A stretch of 59,936 bases of DNA from UBA6164 sp963979005 (GTDB lineage: Bacteria; Patescibacteriota; Gracilibacteria; BD1-5; UBA6164): positions 1 to 59,936 of the forward strand of contig CAXBVF010000002.1 of the NCBI GenBank assembly GCA_963979005.1, written 5' to 3'. The notes beneath the pieces are model-generated. The model did no database searches. It worked only from the letters and a program-made list of their open reading frames with translations, and was not told the origin of the DNA. Shown here piece by piece: positions 43,156 to 54,633 of the stretch. How positions within the stretch are numbered: the stretch's first letter is position 1; each line of letters starts with the position of its first letter. The translations under genes and the position numbers were made by a program.

Positions 43156-44016
43156 ATGGAAAATTGGATTATATATTGATTGATTTGAGGAATACTTATT
43201 TGAGTATCAAATTTTTATTCAAAAGTTGTAGCTCATAAAAAAATTAACAAGCATAGGATATTATTATATTCTTCTTTTTCTTATATAATATTTTCAGCTA
43301 CTTATTTAGCATTCAATATACAATATATCAAGTTGTGAATTTTATTATTTATTTTAATAGCAGTAAGAATAATTGCTGCAATAGAAAAAAATTTATTTAT
43401 AATAGAGTGATTAAGATACTTAGAAACAGGTATATTTTACCCATTACATAAGATTATACATGTTTTTCTTACATTTTTTGTATGAATGATATTGTTTTGA
43501 GAGTACTTAAGTAATATACAAATTTTAGCGGTATTGTTATGAATAGTTGTTATTCTTTTGTTAACAAGTAAAGAAAATAGGAAAATACAAATAGATTATA
43601 AAAAATGAATTTTCTTTTTAATATTATCAAATGTAATGATACTAATGTCATCAAGTATTAATAAGTATATTGCATATATAAATTTTGATATATCTGTTTA
43701 TATGTTATTTTCTTGAATTATTGGTAGCTTATACTTACTTGTAGCAAAGAAGGATGTGCATGATGATGTTAATCCTGTTGATCATAAAGATGAGTTAAGG
43801 ATAGGGCTTGTAAAATGATTTTTTACTTATTTCTGATTTGTTGCATTATTGCTAGCATTAAGAGATTGACCATTTGTGCTTGTACAATTAGTCCATACTT
43901 CCTCAATATTTATACCTATAGTATTAGCTACTATTATATATAAGGAAAAGATTAATTTTAAAAAAGTAAGTGCCTTGATTCTGTTTCTTTTAGTTATTTA
44001 TTTAATAAATTTATAG
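43156..44016 (+). CDS. EamA/DMT-family transporter-like membrane protein, 286 aa
   Basis: Ten hydrophobic segments in two groups of five, the plan of drug/metabolite transporters. The start GLIGGILIGVSNFYSKVVA is EamA-like. The end of the second half (VQLVHTSSIFIPIVLATIIYKEKINFKKV) carries the conserved E of the family (YKEK). It lies 4 bp after mutS and overlaps or nearly abuts the glycosyltransferase (1-bp gap). The substrate is unknown. Gly is mostly UGA. Confidence 0.75.
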
Positions 44017-44017
44017 T

Positions 44018-45130
44018 ATGTCAGAAAATAAATCAAAAAATGATATAATTATAATGCATGATACATTTTTATATAAATGATGATGAGAGAGACTTATTTT
44101 AATGATGGCAAAAGCGTTAAAAAGTGATTTGGCTTCAGGGTTTTTTAGTAAATGAAGTTTTGATCTAAGGAAAGAATGATTTAATTGAAAATTGATATCT
44201 GTATCTAGTGAAATATACAAAAAATGATTTAGGCACATCAAATTAAAATTAGCTTTTTTATTTAATACTAAGTTTTTAAAAAACTATAAAACTGTTATAT
44301 TTTCATGAGATTCAATAAGCTCGGTAAGGAATTGTTGAAAAGATACTAAAAAGATATATTATTGTCATACTCCACCTAGATATTTATATGATTTACGTGA
44401 ATTGTATTCGAAAAAAGTACCTTACATTTTAAGACCAATATTTAGTATACTGTCGTATATATTTAAAAAAATGTATGAGTCTGATATTTCAAAAATGGAT
44501 TTAATTCTTACTAACTCTATTAATACTCAAAAAAGAATTAAATTGTTTTTAGGACTAGATTCTACCGTTTTATATCCACCAGTAAATTTGGAAGAATTTA
44601 GGTTTTTATGACAAAAAGATTATTATTTAAGTTTCGCAAGATTATCTTCTGTTAAAAGAGTTGATAAGGTCGCGCAAGCATTTACTAAAATGCCTGATAA
44701 AAAATTAATTATTATATATTGAGAAAATGATCCCGAGTATTCTTCTGTATTTGATATAGTAGAATGATACAAAAACATAGAAATGATTACTTTGTACTGA
44801 AATAAGTGATTTACTGAATATGTTTGAAATTGTATTGCAACTATTTATATACCTGTTGATGAAGACTTTTGAATGAGTCCGGTTGAAAGCATGGCTGCAT
44901 GAAAACCTGTATTATGAGTTAATGATTGATGATTAAAAGAGTCACTTATTGATAAAAAAACATGAGTTTTAATCAAAACAGAAGCAAGTATAGAAGATAT
45001 TATAGCGTGAGTGAATTATTTATCTGTAAAGAGATCATTAGAAATGCAAATTGATTGTGAAAATAGAGCAAAAGATTTTAGTTTATGAGAATTTGAAACA
45101 AAATTAAAAAAACTTGTTTTTATTAAATAA
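44018..45130 (+). CDS. Glycosyltransferase, GT-B fold (family 4-like), 370 aa
   Basis: The N-terminal half begins MSENKSKNDIIIMHDTFLYK followed by GGGERLILMMAKAL, the Gly-rich loop of GT4 enzymes. The acceptor part holds YYCHTPPRYLYDLRE, a pattern seen in mannosyltransferases and related GT4. The C-terminal donor half holds SFARLSSVKRVDKVAQAF and the E-x7-E region FGMSPVESMAAGKPVLGVN. It probably acts in surface polysaccharide or glycolipid synthesis. It is the last gene of the mutS operon. The donor sugar is not known. Confidence 0.85.
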
Positions 45131-45143
45131 AATAATTACAAAA

Positions 45144-45176
45144 AAAAGAGAGATAAATATTATTTATCTCTCTTTT
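45144..45176. terminator. Bidirectional terminator
   Basis: A 15-bp inverted repeat (AAAAGAGAGATAAATA and its complement) between convergent genes. Confidence 0.8.
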
Positions 45177-45202
45177 CTCTTAATTAAAAGAGGGTTAAGG
45201 CA

Positions 45203-45553
45203 TTAAGAAATTGCTTCAATAGCTTCTTTTTCTGTATCTACAGTTGGTATAATGGTTGTAATACCTACTAATTCTAATATATCTTTTACTCAATCTGAAC
45301 AGTTTGATATATACATTTGTCATTCAGCATCTTCAATATTTGAAAATACATCAGCGATATAACCAATAGATTTCGAATTAAGATATTTTAAACCAGAAAG
45401 GTTAAAAATAATATTTTTTCCTTCGAATTCTCCTATTTGATCATATATAGATTTAAATGTTTTATCTGCATTTGTTTCATCTAACTCTCAAGCTAGTTCA
45501 AAAATAACGATACCATTTGAATCTTTTTTATTTACTTCTATTAAAGTTTCCAT
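45203..45553 (-). CDS. STAS-domain anti-sigma factor antagonist, 116 aa
   Basis: A single STAS domain: strand pattern NGIVIFELAGELDETNADK, the conserved loop GKNIIFNLSGLKYLNSKSIG with the phosphorylatable Ser in NSKSIG, and DILELVGI near the end. In the SpoIIAA/RsbV system such proteins bind an anti-sigma kinase until phosphorylated. No kinase or sigma factor is adjacent, so its partner is unknown. Confidence 0.85.
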
Positions 45554-45645
45554 AAAATTGTTTTAATTAGGTTTTATAAACTTATGACTTAATTATATCT
45601 TAAAAAAAACTTTTACGCAAATTTTATTAACTTTTTTCCCTCTAT

Positions 45646-46044
45646 ATGAGTAGATTATATACTTTAAATAACATTGATAAGCTTGATTTAACGATAAAAC
45701 AGCCATCTTTAATTTTTTTGAAATGAGATTTATGAGCTGGAAAAACAACTTTAACTAAGTATATAATTAATAACTTATTAAAAGAATCATGAAATATCAT
45801 ATCTCCAACCTACACTTATTATAATAAATACAATAATATATATCATTTTGATCTATATAAATTAAAATCATATGATGAATTTTTTGCAATTGGAGGAGAG
45901 GACATACTTGATAATAATAACTGAGTTATAATAGTTGAATGGCCTGAATTATTAGAAAAATATTATAAAGCAGATATAGAAATATCTTTGTCAATAACTT
46001 GAAAAGAAGATGAAAGAGAGATAAGTATTAAATATAAAAAATAA
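45646..46044 (+). CDS. tsaE: TsaE, tRNA threonylcarbamoyladenosine biosynthesis ATPase
   Basis: ATPase needed for t6A37 synthesis in tRNAs reading ANN codons, with TsaB, TsaC and TsaD. The 132-aa protein has Walker A LKGDLGAGKTTLTK (residues 25-38) with two UGA glycines, switch SPTYTYYNKY, and the DLYKLKSYDEFFAIG and VIIVEWPELL motifs. Length and order fit TsaE. It is a single gene after a divergent spacer with the STAS gene. Confidence 0.95.
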
Positions 46045-46128
46045 TATATATTTTATATAAAAAATACTGTTGCAAAAAATTAGTTTTTCTTTAAAATATT
46101 TCAGTAATTTATTATCTTATTTTTATAT

Positions 46129-47616
46129 ATGGTAGAAACATCAAAAAAGACTAAAACAACAAAGCCTATAGCAAAGAAACCTGTAGCGAAAGCTTCTGCA
46201 AAAGCAACTGTTGCGAAAAAAACAACAACTAAAACTGCTACTAAAGCAAAAAAAGCTACAATAAAGAAACCTGTAGCAAAGACATCTGCAAAACTAACTG
46301 CTACGAAAAAAACAACAACTAAAACTGCTACTAAAGCAAAAAAAGCTACAATAAAGAAACCTGTAGCAAAAACTACTACCAAAAAACCAGCCACAAAACC
46401 TGCTACTAAATCTGTTGTCAAAAAAGCTGTTACTACAGTTTGAAAAAGTATTTGAACTAGAACAAGAACTTGAGTAAAAAAAGCTTCATGATGATTAAAA
46501 ACTGCAGGAAAAACTGTGAGGAACACAACTAAAAAAGTAGTTAAAAAGGCTCCATTTATGGTAATGTGTGCACATAATTTAAACTTTATAAAACGTAATT
46601 TTTCAGATATATTTTTGTTATTCAAAAACTTTTTTCACTGGAATATATCTAAGGTATTAATTTTTTCTTGGTCAGTTATACTATGATTTTTGGCAATTAT
46701 TCCTTTATTATTCCTTTTTGTAGCATATACTTATTTTTCAGATGTAAATACTTCAATGCTTATTAATTGATTATTTAATTGAACACCCTTATTTAATATA
46801 ACATGAAATGTTTTATTATCATTAATTGTAATCGTATATTTTATAATATTTTCATATTCTAATTTATTATTAATAAATGTTAATAATTCATACAAAGAAT
46901 GAAAACAACTAAGCTTTAAAGATAATGACTATTTTAGATTCAAGAAGGTAACTAAGTTTTTTAATTTAACATTATTAAATATTTGAATATTATTAATTCC
47001 AGTAATTTTATTTGTAATATTGTTTTCAATCTTGATTTGAATTTCATTAATTTTCTTATGAGATTTAGCTTCTATATCCTTGTATATTTCTTCTGGATTT
47101 AACTATTTAGCAATTATAAGTTTTATTTTATTAGCTATCTGTTGATTATTGTTTGCTTATCTATATTATAGAGTTATATTCTCATATTTCATATTTTCGG
47201 ATAAGAAATATTATAAAGAAGAATCTAGTGCCTTAACTTATGTAAAAGAATCAATTAATAAAACAAAAAAACTTAAAAAGTTTTTCAAATTTATTGTTAT
47301 AATTATACTTTTTATAGGTATTATTTCTCCTATAAATTATATATGAGATATACTAGAATCAAACTGAAGACATTTAAATAATTATGTTACTTATCTAACG
47401 ATAACGGATGAGCAAAAGACACATATGAGCACTGATGATTTATATTATTTTGAAGCATTAAAATTAGAATTTAATTGATTAACAGTTGAAGAGGTATCAA
47501 GCAAGATAAAAACAAATTATATTTACTTAATTTTATTTAGTATATTTAACTTTTTATTTTTATACTGATTGTTTGTAATGATATTTTCTTCATTTTATAA
47601 AAGAGAACTTGTTTAA
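46129..47616 (+). CDS. Histone-H1-like Lys/Ala tail fused to a multi-pass membrane protein, 495 aa
   Basis: Residues 1-145 are extremely Lys/Ala/Thr-rich, repeating KKATIKKPVAK and KKTTTKTATKAK, as in bacterial histone-H1-like nucleoid proteins. A 30-residue unit is duplicated. After a short basic linker (KKVVKKAPFMVMCAHN) come about seven membrane segments (residues 190-480), including GLFNGTPLFNITGNVLLSLI and SLYISSGFNYLAIISFILL. The frame is continuous through both parts with UGA as Gly. It could tether the nucleoid to the membrane. No family is recognised for the membrane part. The N-terminal similarity rests on composition. Confidence 0.75.
46214..46370 (+). repeat. 67-bp perfect direct repeat inside the Lys-rich gene
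   Basis: 46214-46280 and 46304-46370 are identical, with a 90-bp period (30 codons). This is a recent duplication of one H1-like repeat unit. Confidence 0.9.
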
Positions 47617-47621
47617 AAAAT

Positions 47622-47649
47622 ATCCCTTTCTTTTTTAAAAGAAGGGGAT
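47622..47649. repeat. Palindromic spacer element, copy G (or terminator)
   Basis: ATCCCTTTCTTTT pairs with AAAAGAAGGGGAT. The CCC/GGGG ends recall the repeat family, but it may simply be the terminator of the preceding gene. Confidence 0.45.
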
Positions 47650-47673
47650 TATAATTATTTAGTAAGAGAGAAT

Positions 47674-48483
47674 ATGAAAGTATTAATATTTTGAGATGTA
47701 TATGGAAGAATTTGAAGAAGAGCTTTAAAAAAAGAACTTCCTATATTAAAAGAAAAACATAAACCAGATTTTGTAGTTGCTAATGTTGAGAATTGCACAT
47801 CATGAAGATGACCAATTGAAAAACACGTACTAGAATTAGAATCATTATGAATCGACCTAATGACAGGATGAGATCATATATATGATAATATTGATAGGAT
47901 AAAAACATATTTAGAATCGGATGATTCAAAATTGATAAGACCTGCTAATTTTCGTGAAATAAAAGATTATAAACTTCCAGGAAAGTGATACAAAATACTA
48001 GAAAAAGAGGGGAAAAGACTATTAGTAATTCATATTTTATGAGAAGTATTTATGAATAACAAGGTGGATAATCCTTTTATAAAAGTAGATGAAATAATAG
48101 AGGAAAATAGCTCGGAAAAATTAGACTGAATAATAATAGATTTTCATAAAGAAGTAACTCCTGAATGATATTGACTTGCTTATTATTTAGAAGGTAAGGT
48201 AAGTTTTATATTTTGAACACATACACATATTCAGACTAATGATGAATTAATTTTACCAAATGGTAGCTGATTAATATCAGATGTATGAATGAATTGAGCA
48301 TTGTATTCAGTAATATGAGCAGAATATAAAAGTGTAGAAAAAAGATTTTTAACTTGAGTAGGGAGGTGAAAAATAACACAATGTTTGGATCCTAATTATG
48401 TAGTTAATTGAGTAGTAGTTGAGATTTGAGAAGATGGAAAATGTATAGATATTGAAAAAATTAGAATCAGGTGAAAATTATAA
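47674..48483 (+). CDS. YmdB-type metallophosphoesterase, 269 aa
   Basis: Matches the TIGR00282/YmdB family (2',3'-cAMP phosphodiesterase in Bacillus). Motifs: ILIFGDVYGRIGR at the N-terminus, ANVENCTSGRGP (family VANgENa..G.G), TGGDHIYDN, the active-site His in DFHKEVTPEG, and FGTHTHIQTND. The final DVGMNG is typical (LTD.GM.G). It is preceded by AGAGAG, a plausible ribosome-binding site. A terminator follows. Cyclic-nucleotide cleavage is inferred from the family. Confidence 0.88.
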
Positions 48484-48508
48484 AAAAGCAATAAAAATTT
48501 GCTTTTTT
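48482..48508 (+). terminator. Terminator of the YmdB-type gene
   Basis: Stem AAAAAAGCAA / TTGCTTTTTT with a 7-nt loop. Confidence 0.75.
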
Positions 48509-48531
48509 ATTTTTTTATATATTATATTAAC

Positions 48532-48543
48532 ATATTATAATAT
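48532..48543. promoter_or_regulatory. Palindromic operator candidate upstream of arsR-like gene
   Basis: Perfect palindrome ATATTATAATAT, 17 bp upstream of the ArsR ATG, containing a -10-like TATAAT. ArsR repressors commonly bind such AT-rich palindromes over their own promoter. Confidence 0.45.
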
Positions 48544-48559
48544 AATAATACAATAAATT

Positions 48560-48847
48560 ATGAAAGATTTAATACAAAGAGCCGATAAAATAGCTGAAAT
48601 AATGAAAAGTTTCTCAAATAAAGATAAGCTAGCAATTTTATGTTTTTTATGAGAGGATGAAAAAAATGTATCAGAAATTATGAAGTGTTCTAGCATTTCT
48701 CAATCACAAGTTTCTCAATATTTATGAAAAATGAAATTAGAAGGAATATTAGAATCTGATAAAAAGGGAAAAGAAGTTTATTACAGAATATCTGATAATA
48801 AAATATTAGAATTAATATCTTCTTTAAAAACTATATTTAATAAATAA
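48560..48847 (+). CDS. ArsR-family transcriptional regulator, 95 aa
   Basis: Winged-helix repressor: LGEDEKNVSEIMKCSSISQS followed by QVSQYLGKMKLEGI is the helix-turn-helix, and DKKGKEVYYRISDNKI is the beta-wing. The metal-binding CxC of ArsR/SmtB sensors is absent from the recognition helix; a single Cys (KCSS) is nearby. It heads the efflux operon (5-bp gap to the adaptor) and so probably represses it, in response to an unknown ligand. Confidence 0.88.
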
Positions 48848-48852
48848 TTAAG

Positions 48853-50700
48853 ATGAAAAAAATTATATTAGGATTTAGTATATTAATTTTTACTTTTTTA
48901 TTTTCTTCATGCAGTGAGGAAAATATAGAACTTCCAAAAAAATACTATTCAACTTGAGCTGTATTTTCTGGTTCAATTAATATACGCTCTAGCTATATTT
49001 GATATATAGAAAGTAAAGAAACTGTACAATTATCTCCAAAAGTATGATGAAGAATAGTTAATATTCATGTAGATGAGTGAGATTATGTTAATGCATGAGA
49101 TGTGCTTGCTACTCTAGATTCTAGCGAAGCTAAGTTGTGATATTCAACTGCTCAGAATATTGTGAGTTCGCTATATGATATGAAAAATTCAACCTTAAAA
49201 ATGTTTGACGAACAAATATTAGCAATGGAGTCAAAAGTAGAACAAGTTCGCCTTTGAGAACAGTGATTAAAAGACTGATTAGAGGATGCTATAACTATTA
49301 CAAATGCGCAATTAGAAACTGCAAAGACATGAGTAGAGGCTGCGAAAACAAACCTAGACCATACTAAGCAAGTTTTGGAAACAAAGGAAAATCATATTTA
49401 TGATAATTCTAAAAATGCTATTGTATCAGCAATTATTATAGATACAAATATTATTAATTTTGTGGATGAGTTATTATGAATCAGTCATGAAAATAGAGAT
49501 AAAAATGACTCTTTTGAGGATTATTTATCAGCAAAAAATAAAGCTTTTTTAAATGATGCAGAATCAAAATTTTTAGAAGCAAAAACATTTTATGATGATT
49601 ATAAATATTTTTATGACAATGAAATTGAATGAAAAAATCCAGATAGAGAAACAATATTAAAATGATTAAATAAGTGAGAACAATTAGCTGAATTATTAAA
49701 AGAGCTTTTAAATATTGTTTATAATGTGGTTGATAATTCTATTGATAATTATTATTTTTCAGTTGATACTATAAATAACTACAAAAAAACAATATCGGAT
49801 TTTTGAAATTATATAGAATCTAGTTTACTTACAGTTTCATGAGAATATATATTATGATTAAAATGATCTAGGCAAGCTTTGGATGACTTTGAGAAATCAA
49901 GTATTATGCAGATTGAATTATTAGAAAAAGAGCATAATTTAGCAGAAAAAACTTATATTCAATATCAAGCAATGAATGATTGACAGTTAAGAGAAATATC
50001 AACTAATTCAAAGGTGGCCTCAAGTTGATTAGATGAAATACTTTCTTGATTAGAGGCTTTAAAACAACAAAAAAATGCAAAATTAAGAGAAATAGATATT
50101 AGTATAAAAGATGCAGAATTACAAAAAAATACAGCATGAGTTATGATTGATTCTTGAGTTATTAAATCTCCAATTAATGGATTAATAACAATGAAAAATG
50201 CTGAGGTTTGACAAGTAGTATGATGATGAACACCTATTTTACTTGTTTCAAATAAAGAGAATCTAGAACTAAATATTTTAATTTCTGAAGAACAATCAAA
50301 AAATATTAGTTTGAATACTAAAGTATTATTAGAACTAGAATGATTTGATAAACAATTATTTTGATTAATAACTAATATTGCATCATCAAAAGATATTGTT
50401 ACAAAAAAAGTATGAGTAGAAATTAGTTTGAATAACTTATGAGAAAATATAAAAATTTGAACTTTTACTAAAGTGATATTTGATAACTCTAATGAGGGTA
50501 TTGTTATACCAAACTCTGCAATTATCTCAAAATTTATGATTCCATGAGTCTATGTATTAGAAGATAAAAAGGTGAAATTTAAAAACATAGAAATCCTTAG
50601 ACAGAATGATCAATTCTCAGAAATTAATTCATTAAATGTTTGAGAAATATTGATAACAGAATGAAAAGAGAATATTTGGGATGGAGAAGAATTGAAATAG
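48853..50700 (+). CDS. Efflux adaptor lipoprotein (HlyD/RND membrane-fusion type), 615 aa
   Basis: Lipobox LFSSC with Cys20. The first half of a biotinyl-lipoyl-like domain is VQLSPKVGGRIVNIHVDEGD (near residue 68). A long coiled-coil and helical region (about 105-430) follows. The second lipoyl half is GVIKSPINGLITMKNAEVGQ (near residue 435), with beta-barrel domains after it (ELNILISEEQSKN, GTFTKVIFDNSNEG). The adaptor links the pump to the outside in efflux systems. It is cotranscribed with arsR-like and RND genes. The helical insertion is longer than in most adaptors. Confidence 0.88.
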
Positions 50701-50736
50701 AAAGTATAAAAATATTTAATTAATTTAAAAAGACTT

Positions 50737-53700
50737 ATGTTTGCACAACTTGCAAAATTTTTCATAAAAAATTCAAAACTTACACTAGTTTTAGTGATGA
50801 TAACTTTGATATCTTGAGTTTGAAGCTATTTTTTGATAGCAAAACAGTATAATCCTACAATTGTAGTACCAGCTTTTAGTATCTTTGTTCCAGCTGATTG
50901 ATTATCATGAACAGAAGTATCTAGTTATATAGTTAGCCCTCTGGAAAATAAGATTATGGAGATAGAGGGGATAGATGAAGTCTATTGAACAGCATGAGAT
51001 AATTATGCTAATTTAATGCTTAAATTTAAAGTTTGAGAAGATGCTGAGAATGCAAAAATAAGATTGCAGCAAAAACTTAATGAAAATATGTGATTGAAAC
51101 CATTATGAGTTTGAGAACCTATTATTACAAGCATAGATCCAGAAACTCTTCCTCAAATTTCTTATGCAATAAGTTATAATTGAAGTGATTTAGATACTGA
51201 ACAAAAATATATATATTTACGTGCAATAGCTAATATAATAAAACAGGACTTAAAAACTATAGATAACATAACTACTGCTTACATAGTTGGATGATATAGA
51301 AATGATATAATTATTAATCTAGATTTAGAAAAAATAGAGGCTAGAAATACGGATATAATGCAAGTATATGATATTTTAAAAAAGAATAATTTAAACTTAC
51401 CATCGTGATCAATAAATTCAAATGCATGAGATAAAATATTTGTATGAATTGAAGCTAAGACTACAAGTATTAACGATTTAAAAAAAATAGTAATATCTAA
51501 AATTTGAGACAGCACTATATATTTAGAAGATATCTCTGAGATAAAACAGTGAACAAAAAGAATAGATAAATTATCATATTTTGATAATAAAGAGGCTGTA
51601 TTTTTATGAATTTGAAAAGCTGCAGGAACAAATTCTGTATTTTTGACTGATTCAGTATTAGAAAAAATGCTAGTGATTAAAAAAAATCTACCTAGAAATA
51701 TTGATTTAACTGTTATTCAGAATGAATGAGATACTGCAAGAAATGCTACAAATATGTTATTAATAAATCTAGCTACTTCTGTAATTATTGTATTTTTTGT
51801 ACTTGCTTTATATTTATGAAGAAAGGATGCATTTAATACGGCTGTTTCAATTCCTCTTACTCTTTGACTTGTATTTTTATTAGCATTAATTTTCTGAGAA
51901 AATATAAATAGAATAACTCTTTTTGCACTTATTTTGGTTCTATGAATGATTGTTGATAATTCTACCGTAGTAGTTGAAAATATATCAAGACATTTGAAGG
52001 AAAGAGTTTATACTTGAAAAACCAAGTTAGATGCAGTTTTGGAAGCAGTATGAGAAGTGTGAGTTTGAGTTGTATTATCTACATTTTCTAGATTATTAGC
52101 TTTTTGAGCAATGTTTGCAGTTTGATGAATGATGTGAGAATATATGTGACCAATTCCAAAATTTGCTATTATGGCACTTTTAATATCACTACTTATTGCT
52201 TTTACTATCAATCCATGGCTTAGTTATTTATGAGCAAAGGATGTAGTTATTTGAGAGATTAATATCAATAATAAAGTTGCAAAAAAGAAAAAATCTAGAT
52301 TTGATATAAGAAAATATTATTTATCATTTATGAAAAAGTTTCTTAATAAAGATGATAAAGCTAGAAAAAAAAGAAAACTGTTTAAATTTGTTTTTTGGTT
52401 AACATTAATTGTTATTTTAGTGTGACCTATCATGTGATGAATATTTAAAGCAAGAATGTTACCAAAATCTAATCAAGACCAAATTTATTTATGGATAGAT
52501 GCTCCTAGATGATGGAATGTATCAAAAATGGAATTGGTAAAAGATGATGTAGAAGAGTTTTTTAAACAATATAAGCCTCACCCTAACCCTCTCCTTTGAG
52601 AGGAGAGGGAACAAATACAAAAAAAAGTAGCCTCTTTCTCCTCTGAAGGAGAAGGAATTCAAGGATGAGGTCTAGATATTGTACAAAATACTTCAGTTAC
52701 TATTGGTCAAGCATTTATGTGAGATTTTGCAAATTTATTTAGAGGATGACTCTCAAGAATTTGAGAAAATCAGTTATCTGCTAAAATAAATTTAATTTCT
52801 AGTAGTGAATATAAAGAGAAAACTTGAAATGATAGATTAATATCAGAAAAGTATACAATTCAAATAAGACCTATTTTTAGAGAATATATATTGAGTAAAT
52901 ATCCTGATTTAGAAGTAAAATTATTAGAAGATCCACCATGACCACCTGTTAGGGCAACATTTTTAGCGAAAATAAAAACAGATGCAAATCCTGAAAATGA
53001 ACTAGAATTTATCAAAAAAATAAATTTTGAAATAAACAAAATATCCGTGAAAGAGGATATAGTAGATATTTGAAATTCACTCTCTACTACTTATAAAAAA
53101 TTAAATGTAAAACTTGATAAAGATTCTATTTATTTAGCTTGATTAACTAGTCAACAAGTAGCTTATTCATTAGCTATAGCTATAAATTCTATGGATATTG
53201 ATTTAATACAGAATGAGTATTCACTAGAAGCAACTAATTTAGTTTTATGAGTTAAAAATAAGCAGAACGAAAGTATAGATTTATTAAAAAATATTTCGTT
53301 TACAAATAAAGATGGACAAAAAATATTTCTTGATAGTGTTGCTGATATTGAATATAGTTTTGTTTGAGATGAAATAAATACAGATAAAAGAGAAGAAGTA
53401 AATTACATATATTGAGAAATGGGGGATAATTCATTAATTTATCCTGTTATAAAATTATTTTGAATTTTAATGGATGAAGAATTTTTATGATGAGAATATA
53501 AGGTTTTATCTTGGTCACCATATAAAATTGAATATATTTGATTAAAAGATTATAAAAAATATGTAATAGAATGGTGATGAGAATGGGAACTAACTATGGA
53601 TACCTTTAGGGATTTGTGAATTGCAATGTTCTTGAGTTTATTGGCTATATATTTTTTATTAGTATGACAATTTTCTAGTTTTAAAATAGCTTGAATTATA

Positions 53701-54132
53701 ATGATTACATTTTTATTGAGTTTTTACTGAGTATTCCCAGGTTTTTCAATTTTATTTTTATTGAATAATGAGTATTTCTCTGCAACAAGTATGATTTGAG
53801 TAATAGCACTTTGATGAATAGTTGTTTGAAATGCAATTATACTAATTGATTATATAAATGTTTTGAAAAAAAACTGACTAACTATTGAGGATGCTTTATT
53901 GAAAGCTTGATATGTAAGATTTGCACCTATAATTCTTACCTCTCTTACAACAGTATTTTGAGCAGCAACTATTATATGAGATCCAGTTTGGTCATGACTT
54001 GCTTGGACTATAATATGGTGACTACTTGTTAGTAGTATTCTTACACTGATTATTATACCTATTTTTTATTATGATAGTCAAAAAAATGATTGGAATAAAT
54101 GCATGGAATCAGATGATTTGGAAATATGTTAA
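50737..54132 (+). CDS. RND-family efflux transporter, 1131 aa
   Basis: AcrB/HAE1-like proton-driven pump with an N-terminal helix (LVLVMITLISGVGSYF), two large extracytoplasmic loops and twelve membrane segments. The family segment near residues 405-420, GMIVDNSTVVVENISRHLKE, matches the GxxVDDAIVVVEN motif with the first Asp kept. The second half ends with GIVVGNAIILIDYINVL. Length is about 100 residues above AcrB, partly through an in-frame GC-rich palindromic insert (52574-52674) in the second periplasmic loop. Drug or lipid substrates cannot be deduced. Confidence 0.92.
52574..52674 (+). repeat. In-frame palindromic repeat inside the RND gene, element F
   Basis: Within the coding frame, about 100 bp hold CCTCACCCTAACCCTCTCC, a GAGAGGAGAGGG hairpin partner, a second hairpin CTCCTCTGAAGGAGAAGG, and an inverted end GGATGAGG. 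It contributes about 33 residues (from KPHPNPLLGEEREQ to GIQGGG) with no stop in code 25. Its start resembles copy E. Confidence 0.75.
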
Positions 54133-54134
54133 AT

Positions 54135-54169
54135 AAAAAAATACTAGAAATATTTCTAGTATTTTTTTT
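54135..54169 (+). terminator. Terminator of the efflux operon
   Basis: A 15-bp inverted repeat (ATACTAGAAA and complement, with A/T extension) and T-run. Confidence 0.85.
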
Positions 54170-54249
54170 GTTATAAATAACTTTATATTTTATGAAAAAT
54201 AAGTATATTTTATATTAGTATAATTTATTCCAATTTCCCCTTATTTAAT

Positions 54250-54624
54250 ATGAAAAAGAGATTTTTATTATTTATTATTTTTATTATATTTGTACTTAGT
54301 TTGATTACTTTTATTTTGATATTAAATTATCTTGATCCATACGAGTACAAAATAACATCTATTATATCAATCGTATTTACTTTTATGTTATGAGTATCTA
54401 CTTTTTTAACTATTATTTTATATTTTTTCAAGAAAATCTATTTTAGAGGAAGAGTATATGTCTATCATGTTTTATCTAGTTTTAGGCAATGATTTTTTAT
54501 ATCTATGTTTATATTATCAATGATATATTTTAATATACTATGAGCCTCACTTATTATAACATGATTTTTGTTATTATTAATACTTATGTTTTTAGAGCTA
54601 TTTATACAAAACTTACAGAGATAA
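54250..54624 (+). CDS. Small membrane protein, 124 aa
   Basis: Four hydrophobic segments (residues 5-24, 38-60, 78-95, 97-117) with short loops and a basic turn (FFKKIYFRGR). It resembles the four-helix membrane proteins often located next to other genes in this phylum, but no family is recognised. Ends 9 bp before the aminotransferase start and is probably cotranscribed with it. A -10-like TATAAT lies at 54219-54224. Confidence 0.65.
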
Positions 54625-54633
54625 TTAAATACT

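Noticed and set aside
46214..46370. CRISPR-like or mobile tandem repeat
   Set aside because: Only two copies with a 90-bp period that is a multiple of three and within a coding repeat; no spacers of array type.
46101..46625. 174-aa minus-strand ORF opposite the Lys-rich gene
   Set aside because: It is the antisense of the repetitive Lys/Ala coding region; the plus frame continues into a membrane protein with a normal start.
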